Shown here: positions 7,964 to 16,866 of the stretch, piece after piece
How the letters are laid out: each line of letters begins with the position of its first letter
Numbering within the stretch: position 1 is the stretch's first letter
Origin: Alphaproteobacteria bacterium
GTDB lineage: Bacteria; Pseudomonadota; Alphaproteobacteria; Micavibrionales; Micavibrionaceae
Length of the DNA: 64,000 bases
Assembly: GCA_024275825.1 (NCBI GenBank)
Contig: JAJRYK010000001.1
Coordinates: 21,370-85,369, forward strand
Direction of reading: 5' to 3'
Translations under genes and position numbers: made by a program
Notes under the pieces: model-generated
Databases searched by the model: none
Told to the model about the DNA's origin: nothing
What the model saw: the letters and a program-made list of their open reading frames with translations, nothing else

Positions 7964-9421
7964 ATGGCGATGGCTAAGCTGCAGAAAAATTATGTGTGTA
8001 ATGGGTGCGGATCGAGCGCTTCGAAGTGGTCGGGCAAGTGCGAGGGGTGCGGCGCGTGGAATTCGATTGCGGAAGAAACGAGCACAATTGTCGCGGTGCC
8101 GCGCGGACTGGGCAGCGGGACGGGGGCGCGCAAACGGGGGCGCAGGATTGAGTTTGCCTCGCTCGACGGTGCGGCGGAGCAGAGCTATCCGCGTTATGTG
8201 TCCGGCATTAAGGAATTTGATCGCACGGTGGGCGGCGGGCTGGTGCCCGGCTCCGCTACGCTGATTGGCGGTGATCCGGGGATTGGGAAATCGACGCTAC
8301 TGCTACAAACCGTGTGCGCGCTGGCAAAGAAGAACACGCGCTGCGTTTATGTATCGGGGGAGGAGGCCGTGGACCAGGTGCGCATGCGCGCCGTGCGTCT
8401 CGGCCTTTCCGATTCCCCGGTGGAGCTGGCCAGCGCAACGAGCGTGCGCGACATTTTGGCCTCGCTCGATCCGTCTCCGCCCGGAAAGGGGCCGGGCTCC
8501 GCCGCGACAAGTGGCGGCGAAAAACCCGTACAATTGCTGGTAATCGATTCGATCCAGACCATGTTCGCCGATAATATAGATTCCGCGCCGGGAACGGTAA
8601 CGCAGGTGCGTACATCTGCGCAAGAGATTATCCGCCATGCCAAGGTCAAGAACATCGCGGTTATTTTCGTTGGTCATGTGACCAAAGACGGGCAAATCGC
8701 CGGACCGCGCGTACTGGAGCATATGGTCGATACGGTGCTGCATTTTGAAGGTGATCGCAGCCACCATTTCCGCATTTTGCGCAGCATAAAAAACCGCTTC
8801 GGCCCGACTGATGAAATTGGTGTTTTTGAAATGGTCGGTCATGGCTTGGCCGAAGTTGAAAATCCGTCTGCGCTGTTTCTTTCACAACGTCATGAAAATG
8901 TAGCAGGCAGCGCGGTTTTGGCCGCACTAGAAGGAACGCGACCGATGTTGGTGGAGGTGCAGGCGTTGGTCGCACAATCCTCACTCGCCGCGCCTAGGCG
9001 GGCGGTATTGGGTTATGATAGTAACCGGCTGGCGATGATTATCGCGGTGCTGGAAACCAGGTGTGGTCTGAGCATTAGTGGGCAGGATATCTTTCTGAAT
9101 ATCGCGGGCGGTATTCGAATCAATGAACCCGCGGCCGATGTCGCGGTGGCCGCGGCCCTGATCAGCGCGATGAGCGGCGAAGCCTTACCGGCCGAGAGTG
9201 TGTTTTTCGGTGAAATTGGCCTGGCTGGTGAAATTCGCCAAGTCGCACAGCCTGACCTGCGATTGAAAGAAGCGGCGAAACTGGGCTTTAATGAAGGTGT
9301 TATCCCAACTGTGAAAAACCGAAAAGGCAGCAAACTGCCGGAGGGGATCCGCATGAGCGAGCTGAGCCACGTGCAGGACTTAGCGGATATGTTTACGGCG
9401 CAGGATGTGTACGCGGCGTAG
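7964..9421 (+). CDS. radA: DNA repair protein RadA
   Basis: RecA-like branch-migration ATPase of recombinational repair. Starting at ATG 7964 (behind AAGGAAAGAGGG) it has 485 residues: a C4 zinc finger (CNGCG, then CEGCGAW), Walker A GGDPGIGKST, Walker B VIDSIQTM, the RadA-specific KNRFG motif, and a C-terminal Lon-like domain (RINEPAADVAVAAALISAMS). Ahead of Walker B is an unusual ~20-residue Pro/Gly/Ser stretch (PSPPGKGPGSAATSGGEK) not normally present, encoded around 8468-8525. Genes further upstream on the same strand are unrelated in function. Confidence 0.96.
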   Translation: MAMAKLQKNYVCNGCGSSASKWSGKCEGCGAWNSIAEETSTIVAVPRGLGSGTGARKRGRRIEFASLDGAAEQSYPRYVSGIKEFDRTVGGGLVPGSATLIGGDPGIGKSTLLLQTVCALAKKNTRCVYVSGEEAVDQVRMRAVRLGLSDSPVELASATSVRDILASLDPSPPGKGPGSAATSGGEKPVQLLVIDSIQTMFADNIDSAPGTVTQVRTSAQEIIRHAKVKNIAVIFVGHVTKDGQIAGPRVLEHMVDTVLHFEGDRSHHFRILRSIKNRFGPTDEIGVFEMVGHGLAEVENPSALFLSQRHENVAGSAVLAALEGTRPMLVEVQALVAQSSLAAPRRAVLGYDSNRLAMIIAVLETRCGLSISGQDIFLNIAGGIRINEPAADVAVAAALISAMSGEALPAESVFFGEIGLAGEIRQVAQPDLRLKEAAKLGFNEGVIPTVKNRKGSKLPEGIRMSELSHVQDLADMFTAQDVYAA

Positions 9422-9435
9422 GTGCACTAGAGCGC

Positions 9436-10230
9436 CTAACTCGCCAGATCCAAATCCAAAATCACCGGCACGTGATCGGAGGGTTTTTCGACGTCACGCA
9501 GGGACGTCGGGGCACTGTAAGATTTGAGCTTGGCCTTCAAAGGCTGCGTCACCCAGATATGGTCGAGGCGGCGGCCGCGATTTGATTTTTTCCAGTCGCG
9601 GTTGCGGTACGACCACCAGCTATAGGCTTTTTCGTCTTCGGGGACGAAGTGCCGGGCGGTATCGATCCAGTCGAGCGAGCGGCGCATTGCGTCCAAGCGC
9701 TCCAGCTCCGGCGGGGTGTGAGAAACGACCTTGAGCAATTGTTTGTGCGACCACACATCATGTTCGTGCGGCGCGATGTTAAAATCACCCACGGCAATGA
9801 CGGGCTTATCGGGCGTATAATGCGCGCCGAACCAATCGGTTATTTCCTCAACGAAATCGAGCTTGTGTTTGAATTTGTCGTTGATCATCGGGTCCGGCTC
9901 ATCTCCGCCGGCGGGAATATAGAGATTGTGGAGGTCGAAATGTTCGAAGCTGGCGGAAATATGACGGCAATCGGCGCGGCCCACACGGTCGTGTTTTTCA
10001 GGCGTCTCAAACGGCACACGCGCAATAATCGCCAGCCCATTATAGCTCTTCATGCCCTGAAAATGCACATGCTTATAACCAGCGGCGCGAATGGCCTCGA
10101 GCGGAAAATGTTCATCCGGTGTTTTCGTTTCCTGCAAACATAGAATGTCGGGCTGATATTCCGCCAGAACCCGCTCGACCAGGCCAATGCGCAGACGAAC
10201 AGAGTTTATGTTCCAGGTGATGATGCGCAT
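9436..10230 (-). CDS. xthA: Exodeoxyribonuclease III
   Basis: Exonuclease III/AP endonuclease (264 residues) of base-excision repair. The EEP fold is clear: MRIITWNINSVR, the metal-binding Glu of LCLQETKTPD, YNGLAIIAR, AVGDFNIAP, a DHIWVT strand and the C-terminal SDHVPVILDLD with the catalytic Asp-His. Its ATG overlaps the ybaB stop (TAATG), so it is translated as part of the dnaX-ybaB transcript. In many bacteria recR occupies this place. Confidence 0.96.
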   Translation of the reverse strand: MRIITWNINSVRLRIGLVERVLAEYQPDILCLQETKTPDEHFPLEAIRAAGYKHVHFQGMKSYNGLAIIARVPFETPEKHDRVGRADCRHISASFEHFDLHNLYIPAGGDEPDPMINDKFKHKLDFVEEITDWFGAHYTPDKPVIAVGDFNIAPHEHDVWSHKQLLKVVSHTPPELERLDAMRRSLDWIDTARHFVPEDEKAYSWWSYRNRDWKKSNRGRRLDHIWVTQPLKAKLKSYSAPTSLRDVEKPSDHVPVILDLDLAS

Positions 10231-10559
10231 TAAAATGGCAGCTTACCAGCCGCATCTGCGGGCATGCCCATGTCGGTCATGATCTTTTTGGTTTCTTCTT
10301 CGATGCGGGCGTCTTTGACTTCGCTGGCGTTGTTGACGGCGGCCATGATCAGATCTTCGGTCATGTCTTTTTCTTCCGCATCGAACAAGCTCGGAGAGAT
10401 CTCCAGCGCCGTGATTGTACCCGCGCAGCTCATCGTGACAGTCACCGCGCCGCCGCCCGATTCGCCGGTCACTTCGATGTCTTTAAATTTTTCCTGCATC
10501 TCGGCCAGTTTATTTTGCACCTGCTGGGCTTGCTGCATCATCTTCTGAATATTCATCAT
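10230..10559 (-). CDS. ybaB: Nucleoid-associated protein YbaB/EbfC
   Basis: Small (109 residues) homodimeric DNA-binding protein of the YbaB/EbfC family. It starts MMNIQKMMQQAQQVQNKLAE with the characteristic N-terminal helix and has VTGESGGGAVTVTMSCAG and the conserved C-terminal GMPADAAGKLPF. A GGAAG ribosome site is 6 bases before the ATG pair. It follows dnaX by 123 bases, as in most bacteria, and overlaps the xthA start by one base. Confidence 0.95.
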   Translation of the reverse strand: MMNIQKMMQQAQQVQNKLAEMQEKFKDIEVTGESGGGAVTVTMSCAGTITALEISPSLFDAEEKDMTEDLIMAAVNNASEVKDARIEEETKKIMTDMGMPADAAGKLPF

Positions 10560-10604
10560 TTTATTCTTCCTAATTTGCTTTGCTACGTCGTTGTTTCGTC
10601 ACTC

Positions 10605-10621
10605 GCGTATTATAAATACGC
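10605..10621. other. 17-base hairpin palindrome between dnaX and ybaB
   Basis: GCGTATTATAAATACGC reads as a stem GCGTAT/ATACGC with a short A/T loop. It lies in the only sizeable gap of the dnaX-ybaB-xthA transcript. No T-tract follows on the minus strand, so it is not a classic terminator; it may be a processing or stability hairpin. Confidence 0.45.
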
Positions 10622-10681
10622 TTCACTCCTCACGCCTAGTAGAAAAACAAATTCGCTCGACTAAAAAAGCGCTAAAAAATT

Positions 10682-12472
10682 CTACTTTTCACCTTCTGTT
10701 ATATCCGTCAATTGCGCATCTGGAAAGACCTCTAAAATTTCTTTCATAATCGGCATTTGAAGGATTTCATTGCGCTGCATATCCACAGCAGCGCTTGCCT
10801 GCTTCGCCAGTGTTGACTGACCGGGCGCGCTAGAGACACTGACGATCCAGCGATTGCCTGTAATTTCACTCAAGCGTTTGGTTAAATCCTGCGCCAATTT
10901 TGGTGAGGCTTGCTCACCGGGGCGAATTTCTATGAGGCCGTCTTCGAGCTTCACAAGATGCGCATTATGATAGACCTGCCCGGCGAGAATCATCTCAGAG
11001 GCATTTTCGAGAATCTGTACAACATCATTGAGCGTTGTGATCTGTATTGCAGGCTGCGGCGCATCTTGCGCAGGCACGATGGACAGCGCGACCTCCGCAC
11101 CACCAGTGCCGCGTGCTGTTGTCTCTTGCGGCATTGCAGTTTGCGGGGGAGGGACGGCAGGTGCTTGCGCCGCGGTCCTCACCGGTGCTTGTGTCCCTGC
11201 ACTGTCCGCTGACACACTAGCGGATGCATTAACGGTTTCACATCCACCAGCAGCAGGCACGCCGCCCGGTGATGGTCCAGCGCCGCCGCCGCTCGTTCCA
11301 CCGTCCGGCATGTCTTTGAGCTGTTTGATCAGCGCCGCCGGGTCGGGCAAATCCGCCGCATAGGTCAGGCGGATAATCACCATCTCGGCGGCGTTTTGGG
11401 GATTGGGGGCGCTCTGCACTTCGGCAAGCCCCTTGAGCAAGAGCTGCCAGGTTTTACCCAGCGTTGGCATGGTGAGATTTTGCGCGAGGTCTGCCGCGCG
11501 CTTAACGCTATCGGCGGCCAGCGCATCTTTCATGTCTTTGGCTTCGGGTACGGCGCGCAGCTTTGTCAGTAAGTGTGTGAGATCGAGAAGATCTTGGATG
11601 AGCACCGTCGGATCAGCGCCGGCGCGGTAAAGCTCGTTCATAATCTCTAGCGCTTCGGGCATATCGCCAGTCAAGGCACGTTCGAGCAAATCCAGCCCGC
11701 GCGCACGGTCGGCAAGGCCCAGCATTTCCTGCACCTGCGCGCCCGAAATTGCATCATCACCCAACGCCATTCCCTGATCTAGTAAACTTAGACCATCACG
11801 CACAGAACCATCAGCCGCGCGCGCGATCAGCGCAATGGCTTCATCCTCTGCCTTTACGTTTTCAGCCTCACAGATCCGCACAAAATGAGCACTAAGCGTC
11901 GGCACATCAACCCGGCGCAGATCAAAGCGCTGACAGCGCGACAGCACAGTGATGGGCACCTTACGAATTTCCGTTGTCGCGAAAATGAACTTCACATGAT
12001 CGGGCGGCTCTTCCAATGTTTTGAGCAGCGCGTTAAATGCCTGCTTAGAGAGCATGTGTACCTCATCGATGATATAGACTTTATAGCGCGCCTCGGTCGG
12101 GGCGTAGCGCACACCGTCGAGGATCTCGCGGATATCATCAATCCCAGTGCGCGTGGCGGCATCCATTTCGATGACATCGGGGTGGCGATCCTCGGAGATT
12201 GCTGTGCACAAGGCACAATCATCGGTCGGGCCGGTGGTCGGGCCTTGCTGACCATCAGCACCTTTATAGTTCAGCGCCTTGGCAATAATGCGCGCCGTTG
12301 TGGTTTTCCCCACGCCGCGCACACCCGTAAGCATAAAGGCATGCGCAACGCGCCCGGTCTCAATCGCGTTTTTCAAGGTGCGCACCAGCGCATCCTGGCC
12401 GATCAGCTCTTCAAAATTCTGGGGGCGATATTTCCGCGCGAGAACGCGGTAGGCTTCCTGTTTTTCACTCAT
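10682..12472 (-). CDS. dnaX: DNA polymerase III subunits gamma/tau
   Basis: Clamp-loader ATPase of the replicative polymerase (596 residues). It has YRPQNFEELIGQDALVRTL, Walker A GVRGVGKTTTARIIAKALN, Walker B IIDEVHMLS, ALLKTLEEPPDHVKFIFATT and sensor-2 GSVRDGLSLLDQ. A Pro/Ala/Gly-rich linker (~390-460) leads to a tau-like C-terminal domain. The zinc module is reduced: only CALC remains of the four cysteines found in E. coli. ybaB and xthA follow, and the SRP RNA lies upstream. Confidence 0.96.
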   Translation of the reverse strand: MSEKQEAYRVLARKYRPQNFEELIGQDALVRTLKNAIETGRVAHAFMLTGVRGVGKTTTARIIAKALNYKGADGQQGPTTGPTDDCALCTAISEDRHPDVIEMDAATRTGIDDIREILDGVRYAPTEARYKVYIIDEVHMLSKQAFNALLKTLEEPPDHVKFIFATTEIRKVPITVLSRCQRFDLRRVDVPTLSAHFVRICEAENVKAEDEAIALIARAADGSVRDGLSLLDQGMALGDDAISGAQVQEMLGLADRARGLDLLERALTGDMPEALEIMNELYRAGADPTVLIQDLLDLTHLLTKLRAVPEAKDMKDALAADSVKRAADLAQNLTMPTLGKTWQLLLKGLAEVQSAPNPQNAAEMVIIRLTYAADLPDPAALIKQLKDMPDGGTSGGGAGPSPGGVPAAGGCETVNASASVSADSAGTQAPVRTAAQAPAVPPPQTAMPQETTARGTGGAEVALSIVPAQDAPQPAIQITTLNDVVQILENASEMILAGQVYHNAHLVKLEDGLIEIRPGEQASPKLAQDLTKRLSEITGNRWIVSVSSAPGQSTLAKQASAAVDMQRNEILQMPIMKEILEVFPDAQLTDITEGEK

Positions 12473-12574
12473 ACTCTATATGTAGAATGATTCCCGGCGC
12501 GGGGCAAATACTCCCGCTGCGTTTTTGGCTTTAATCAAAAGAAAAGATTTAATAGCCTAACTACTATTTTAAAA

Positions 12575-13108
12575 TTACGGCCTTGGAGAAAGGTCAACCT
12601 GTCCATCAATATAAAGACCAAAGCGACTATATGTTTCAGGATCAACAAGAACATCCATAGATTTATTATTTAGATCAAAGCTATAAGAAAGCACTGCGCC
12701 ATTATAATAAAATGTACCCTGAGCAATACCATCACCATCAGGATCTGTAAATGTCGGCAAAGTGTTCAGCAATATAGCATCACTCACCCCCTCATACTGA
12801 ACAGCTCCAGAAGCACCAAAAATATCCTGAAGGCTAGTGCCTTGCGGTAATTCACCAAGAAAAACTTTATTGTAACGCGAATCGCGCTCCAGATCATGGT
12901 GATAATTATCGTTATCATAGACTGCCGCCACATGCGTAGGCACACCATTTTCCACCACGATATAATGGCCAGCCGCATCAGCACGATCGTAAAATTCATC
13001 AACCAAATGCCCCGCTGCCACCGGCGGTAAATTACTAACTACAAAGCCTACAAAACCAACCATGCCTGCGCCTGCAGCCCCTAAAATAACTTTATTTCTA
13101 ATATCCAT
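12575..13108 (-). CDS. Hypothetical membrane-anchored protein
   Basis: A 177-residue protein that I do not recognise. Residues 6-30 form one hydrophobic segment (VILGAAGAGMVGFVGFVVSN), either an uncleaved anchor or a signal peptide, followed by a polar, beta-rich domain expected in the periplasm. It contains a calcium-loop-like DPDGDG and many Tyr/Asp residues. It sits alone between the SRP RNA and dnaX on the same strand and could be co-transcribed with either. The AT content is higher than in dnaX. Confidence 0.65.
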   Translation of the reverse strand: MDIRNKVILGAAGAGMVGFVGFVVSNLPPVAAGHLVDEFYDRADAAGHYIVVENGVPTHVAAVYDNDNYHHDLERDSRYNKVFLGELPQGTSLQDIFGASGAVQYEGVSDAILLNTLPTFTDPDGDGIAQGTFYYNGAVLSYSFDLNNKSMDVLVDPETYSRFGLYIDGQVDLSPRP

Positions 13109-13237
13109 ATCAAATGCCTTTTTTGTAGAAAAATATTACGTAAATATACATAGTTTTCAAGTTTTATTCAAGGCGTATAATAAAAGTCCATACGGATCAA
13201 TGTGTTAGACACACGCCTGGGGAGAGGGATGATAGAA

Positions 13238-13328
13238 GTGGAAGACTGGACGACCCAGTGAAAATCGTTACGGCTGCTGCCTTTCGGCCCTGACCGGGTT
13301 GGCGATATCGCCGCCCGCCAGCCTTCCG
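13238..13328 (-). ncRNA. ffs: Signal recognition particle RNA (4.5S type)
   Basis: On the minus strand the conserved SRP apical loop reads GGTCAGGGCCGAAAGGCAGC, continuing AGCC, close to the universal GGTCAGG-CCGGAAGG-AGCAGCC. The flanks GGAAGGCTGG (5') and CCAGTCTTCC (3') pair to close a ~90-base hairpin. Together with Ffh the RNA targets membrane proteins to FtsY and the translocon. The position close to dnaX is common in bacteria. The ends are set by the closing stem and by the promoter at 13335-13363. The tetraloop region has GAAA where GGAA is more usual. Confidence 0.92.
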
Positions 13329-13334
13329 CTGACC

Positions 13335-13363
13335 TATATAGCCAGTCATGGCACAAAATACAA
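13335..13363 (-). promoter_or_regulatory. Sigma-70 promoter of the SRP RNA
   Basis: On the minus strand TTGTAT (13363-13358) and TATATA (13340-13335) are separated by exactly 17 bases. The predicted start, about seven bases after the -10 box, falls on the first G of the GGAAGG closing stem of the SRP RNA. Confidence 0.7.
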
Positions 13364-13408
13364 GAATTTGTTGCAGGCTATTATCGACGACACTAAAAAG
13401 ACGAAGGC

Positions 13409-15874
13409 CTAGCTCTTTTTCTTCGCACTTTTCTTCGCACTTTTCTTAGGAGCTTTCTTGCCTTTAGATTTCTCCTCGGGCAAAGCCAGTTCCGGCGCTA
13501 ATTTACGGACCAATGGCTGCAAGCCCTTCTCGTATTTACGCCACTTCTCAACAGAGGTGGTGTAAACCGGCTTAGTCACCTGCGCCCGGCTTGCCGTCAT
13601 AACAGCACGCTTGAGCTTATGTGGCTCAAGACAGGCATCATTCCATTCAAGGCCGAGATAGTCGATCATTCTTCTCGCTTGCTCTTCCAGGTTGGTCACC
13701 GTGTCCTCATACTGAACCTCTAAAAACCCACCAGGCAAGACCTCTCTCCAATGATCCATGGCTTTATCATGCTTCATATAGAACTCAGCGCAGTCCTCGA
13801 GATCATAAGACCAATAGTGCCCCATGAAGAAGTTTTGCTGATAACACGACAAACAGTTATCCATCGGATTACGGCGGCAATAAATGATCTTTGCGTTGGG
13901 CAGAATGGCCTTGATGTAACCAATGAGCATGTAATTCCCCGGCATTTTATCCGTGAAATACTTTGCCCGGTCCTCACCAATAAAGTCCTGCGCTTGAGCA
14001 ATATACTCTTCTCCGGCAGCCTTTAAATCTTCCAGCGCTTCATGCGGATAAGAGGCATTAACGCTGGTGATAAAGGTTAGCTCGCCACCAGGCGTCACGT
14101 CTGGATGTGACGAAATAATTTGCTCAGTCAAGGTCGTGCCGGAACGCGGCATACCCATGATGAATATCGGCTCATCTGTGTCCAGCCCATAGCCCTTAAC
14201 GCCGTCGAAAAACTCCGGCGTGTATGTTTCTTTAATACTAGCCACGGCAGCGACCTGACGCTCCAGGCTGCGCTCACCAGAAATAATCTTTTTGCGCGCA
14301 TCATTTCCTTTTTTCAGATATTCAAACCCCTTATCGTATTCGCCCAGGCTATGGTAAACATGTGCAAGAGACAGATAATAGGCACTTTCAACCTGAACAC
14401 CGAATGTATCAATTCTATCTTCAAATTTCAGCATCGCCTTAAAGATTGGGTCCTCTTCTGATTCATATTCCTTAAAGCCGGCCAAAATATTATAGGCTGC
14501 GGGAGAGTTTGCAGTGCTCTCAATCATAGTATTGGCGACCTCTTCGGCCTCCTCAAACCGCCCCAATGATGCCAGTATTTCTGCCTTCTGCGTCAGCGCA
14601 CCCGCCCATTTCGGCGAAAGCTTCAAGGCCTGATCAATAAACTGAAGAGCCTCATCCATTTTCTGCTGATGGAACAAGATCGTACCTTTTCGTACAAGCC
14701 CCTTCGGCATTTGCGGGCTCAGCTCAAGCGCACGATCAATCGCACTATGCGCTTCTGGGAAGTGCCCCATATATTGACGAATCTCTGAAAGCTTAATGTA
14801 AGCGCGCGCCGATTCAGGCTGACGGTGAAGCGCCTCTTTAATAGCGGCTTCCGCATCATCATACTGATCAAGCGCCTCTAAAACCTCAGCAAGGTTAATA
14901 TAAGGATATGCATCATCATCCTTTGAATATTTAACAGCGCTTTGCGCCGCTGTATGAGCTTGCGCCAACTCACCGAGATTCGACTGAGCTGTAGATAGCG
15001 CAGAATACGCCTCTGAAACACCTGACTTAAATGCAATCGCATAGCGCGCAGCAACAGCAGCCTCCCTATAAAGGCCTTCATCATTTAAAGCCACCGCAAG
15101 GTTTGTATGTGCCTCTGGGTAATCAGGCTGTATATCTGTTGCCTGACGATACACCTTGATCGCCTCTTCAACATTACCGCCATCTCTAATAATATTCGCA
15201 TAGTTATTCAAAACAGTTGGATCTTCAGGATCAATATCATAGGCCTTTTTACACTTTTCGTGCGCCTCGGGCATGCGGGACATCTCGCGTAGCGCATTAC
15301 CCAGATTGCTGAGACACATGGCGTTCTCAGACTCAACCTCCAAAGCTTTTTTCCAAGCATCAATGGCTTCTTCAAATCTAAACTGCTTACTCAGCGCGAT
15401 TCCTAGGCTATTCAAGCCATTTATATTATCGGGCTCTATTTTCAACAAGTCTTGCGCAGTCTGCTCTGCTTCAGCAAAGCGCTTTAACTGCCACAGCGCA
15501 TATGCCTTATTAGAAATTGCATCCGTATATTCAGGGGCAAGCGCAATAGCTCTGTCCAAATATTCTATAGCTTCCTCAAACGCGCCAAATTGTAAAAGCA
15601 CACCTGCGTAGTTATTGACACACCTGATATCTTCCGGCTCAGCCTCTAAGGCTTCCGAAAAATATTTTTGCGATTCTTCAAAATATCCGCATTGAAATAA
15701 AAGAGCGCCCAAGAACTGGGTAGTTGGAAAATGCTGCGGCACCGTGCGCAATATATCCCGATAAGTACGCTCGGCAAGAACCAGGTTGCCTGTTTGATGG
15801 TGACCCTTTGCTAGAGCCAAAGCATCATCTAAAGTAACCTCATGATTTTGCTGCACTAAATTATTTGTGGACAT
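13409..15874 (-). CDS. TPR-repeat sulfotransferase
   Basis: An 821-residue cytosolic protein. Residues ~15-455 are about a dozen tetratricopeptide repeats with typical A-x-LG and EAIxxYxRAL spacing (for example FEEAIEYLDRAIALAPEYTD). The C-terminal part is a PAPS-dependent sulfotransferase: the 5'-phosphosulfate loop FIMGMPRSGTTLTEQI at ~571-586 and a 3'-phosphate site IIYCRRNPMDNCLSCYQQNF near 668-687. The tail is Lys/Ala/Ser-rich (KKAPKKSAKKSAKKKS). The acceptor is unknown; this TPR-sulfotransferase architecture is widespread in marine and predatory alphaproteobacteria. The gene is divergent from the secreted subunit genes and may modify a surface product (inference). Confidence 0.88.
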   Translation of the reverse strand: MSTNNLVQQNHEVTLDDALALAKGHHQTGNLVLAERTYRDILRTVPQHFPTTQFLGALLFQCGYFEESQKYFSEALEAEPEDIRCVNNYAGVLLQFGAFEEAIEYLDRAIALAPEYTDAISNKAYALWQLKRFAEAEQTAQDLLKIEPDNINGLNSLGIALSKQFRFEEAIDAWKKALEVESENAMCLSNLGNALREMSRMPEAHEKCKKAYDIDPEDPTVLNNYANIIRDGGNVEEAIKVYRQATDIQPDYPEAHTNLAVALNDEGLYREAAVAARYAIAFKSGVSEAYSALSTAQSNLGELAQAHTAAQSAVKYSKDDDAYPYINLAEVLEALDQYDDAEAAIKEALHRQPESARAYIKLSEIRQYMGHFPEAHSAIDRALELSPQMPKGLVRKGTILFHQQKMDEALQFIDQALKLSPKWAGALTQKAEILASLGRFEEAEEVANTMIESTANSPAAYNILAGFKEYESEEDPIFKAMLKFEDRIDTFGVQVESAYYLSLAHVYHSLGEYDKGFEYLKKGNDARKKIISGERSLERQVAAVASIKETYTPEFFDGVKGYGLDTDEPIFIMGMPRSGTTLTEQIISSHPDVTPGGELTFITSVNASYPHEALEDLKAAGEEYIAQAQDFIGEDRAKYFTDKMPGNYMLIGYIKAILPNAKIIYCRRNPMDNCLSCYQQNFFMGHYWSYDLEDCAEFYMKHDKAMDHWREVLPGGFLEVQYEDTVTNLEEQARRMIDYLGLEWNDACLEPHKLKRAVMTASRAQVTKPVYTTSVEKWRKYEKGLQPLVRKLAPELALPEEKSKGKKAPKKSAKKSAKKKS

Positions 15875-16178
15875 TAATAGAGAACTCCTTCACCTTAGTA
15901 ATACTAAAGCTATATACAATAGATTTTATATTGATGACAACTCTTGTTAAAGAATTTTTAACCATTGAGCCTGTATATTAATATAAGGGAAACCTTATGA
16001 AATATTATTTTTATAAAAAACTATTTTATATCGCTTCCAAATAAAATAAGAGTGTGATATCTTTGCTTCTGTGAGGTTATACATTCGATACGGCACAAAA
16101 GGATGTTTGTGCTATGCCAACTGCGTTAATTTATACTTTTAATTGATGCTACTAACTAGGAAAGGAAGGAGCTTGGCA
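15875..16178. other. AT-rich divergent intergenic region
   Basis: About 300 bases between the sulfotransferase and the first secreted subunit gene, clearly richer in A/T than its surroundings, with runs such as ATATTATTTTTATAAAAAAC. It must hold both divergent promoters, but I cannot assign a -35/-10 pair with confidence. No open frame of note. A good ribosome site (AAAGGAAGGAG) closes it before the ATG at 16179. Confidence 0.6.
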
Positions 16179-16841
16179 ATGTCTCAAGTTAAAAACAATT
16201 CTTCAAAAAAAGCAGGTTATATTGCCGGAGGTGCACTTGTTGCCCTTAGCAGTTTTGTTCCGCAGCCCCCGATGCTAAACGGTGTTGTGCTTCAAAATCA
16301 GGCTCATGCTGCGAAAGTGACCGTACCGGTTTCTGGTAAGGTCATATCAGGTATCACACTAACTGCCGGCGCCGGGTTCGACTTTGGTAGCTTCATTGCC
16401 ACAGCAACAGCCGGTCAATACGGGGTCAAGCAAGTTGATGGCGGCGTCACAGGCGCAGCCAACGGTAAGGTTGTCGTCGCCGCAACGCGCGGGAAGTTCA
16501 AGTTTGTTGGTGCCATTCTGGCCCCCATTGATATAAAGGCAAGCAAGATTGGTACAGACCTTGCCTTAAATTCCATCGGTGGTTTTAAACAAGGTGATGT
16601 GACACTAAAAACCCTGAGCTTCGGAAAGGTTCTCAATACCGGCGTTGATCTGGATTTAAAAACACTTGGCGCGGCGACGTTTGCCGTCAATAACGGTTTT
16701 GTAATCAACAAGGGATATAAAGCGGTAGATGCTGCCGGTAAAGTTGTCAGCTTTGGCGGCATCCTCAGATGGACTGGCGCACGGCCAATTGGCGCGATCA
16801 CCAACACAGGTGGTAACATCGTTCTCACCATCACCTATTAA
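16179..16841 (+). CDS. Secreted subunit-like protein A (pilin-like, DUF4402-like)
   Basis: A 220-residue exported protein. The N-terminus is positively charged (MSQVKNNSSKKAGYIAGGAL), followed by a hydrophobic core ending near NQAHA-AKV, a plausible signal-peptidase site. The mature part is Gly/Ala/Val-rich and beta-stranded, with FDFGSFIATATAGQYGV early and a C-terminal GGNIVLTITY. The aromatic ending and the DFGSxxA pattern recall DUF4402 and chaperone-usher pilins; this is fold-level inference. It is a paralogue of the next gene, 25 bases downstream. ATG 16179 is chosen for its strong AAAGGAAGGAG site. Confidence 0.75.
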   Translation: MSQVKNNSSKKAGYIAGGALVALSSFVPQPPMLNGVVLQNQAHAAKVTVPVSGKVISGITLTAGAGFDFGSFIATATAGQYGVKQVDGGVTGAANGKVVVAATRGKFKFVGAILAPIDIKASKIGTDLALNSIGGFKQGDVTLKTLSFGKVLNTGVDLDLKTLGAATFAVNNGFVINKGYKAVDAAGKVVSFGGILRWTGARPIGAITNTGGNIVLTITY

Positions 16842-16866
16842 GAGACCCAAAGAAAGGAGCTCGAAC

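Noticed and set aside
8303..8842. A 179-codon minus-strand frame within radA
   Set aside because: Antisense shadow of the RadA ATPase core; composition follows the radA third-codon bias.
13168..13356. A 62-codon minus-strand frame
   Set aside because: It covers the SRP RNA and its promoter; the RNA explains the conservation.
13409..13480. Possible repeat or CRISPR-like array in the sulfotransferase end
   Set aside because: The short repeats encode the Lys/Ala/Ser tail; spacing and length do not fit a CRISPR.
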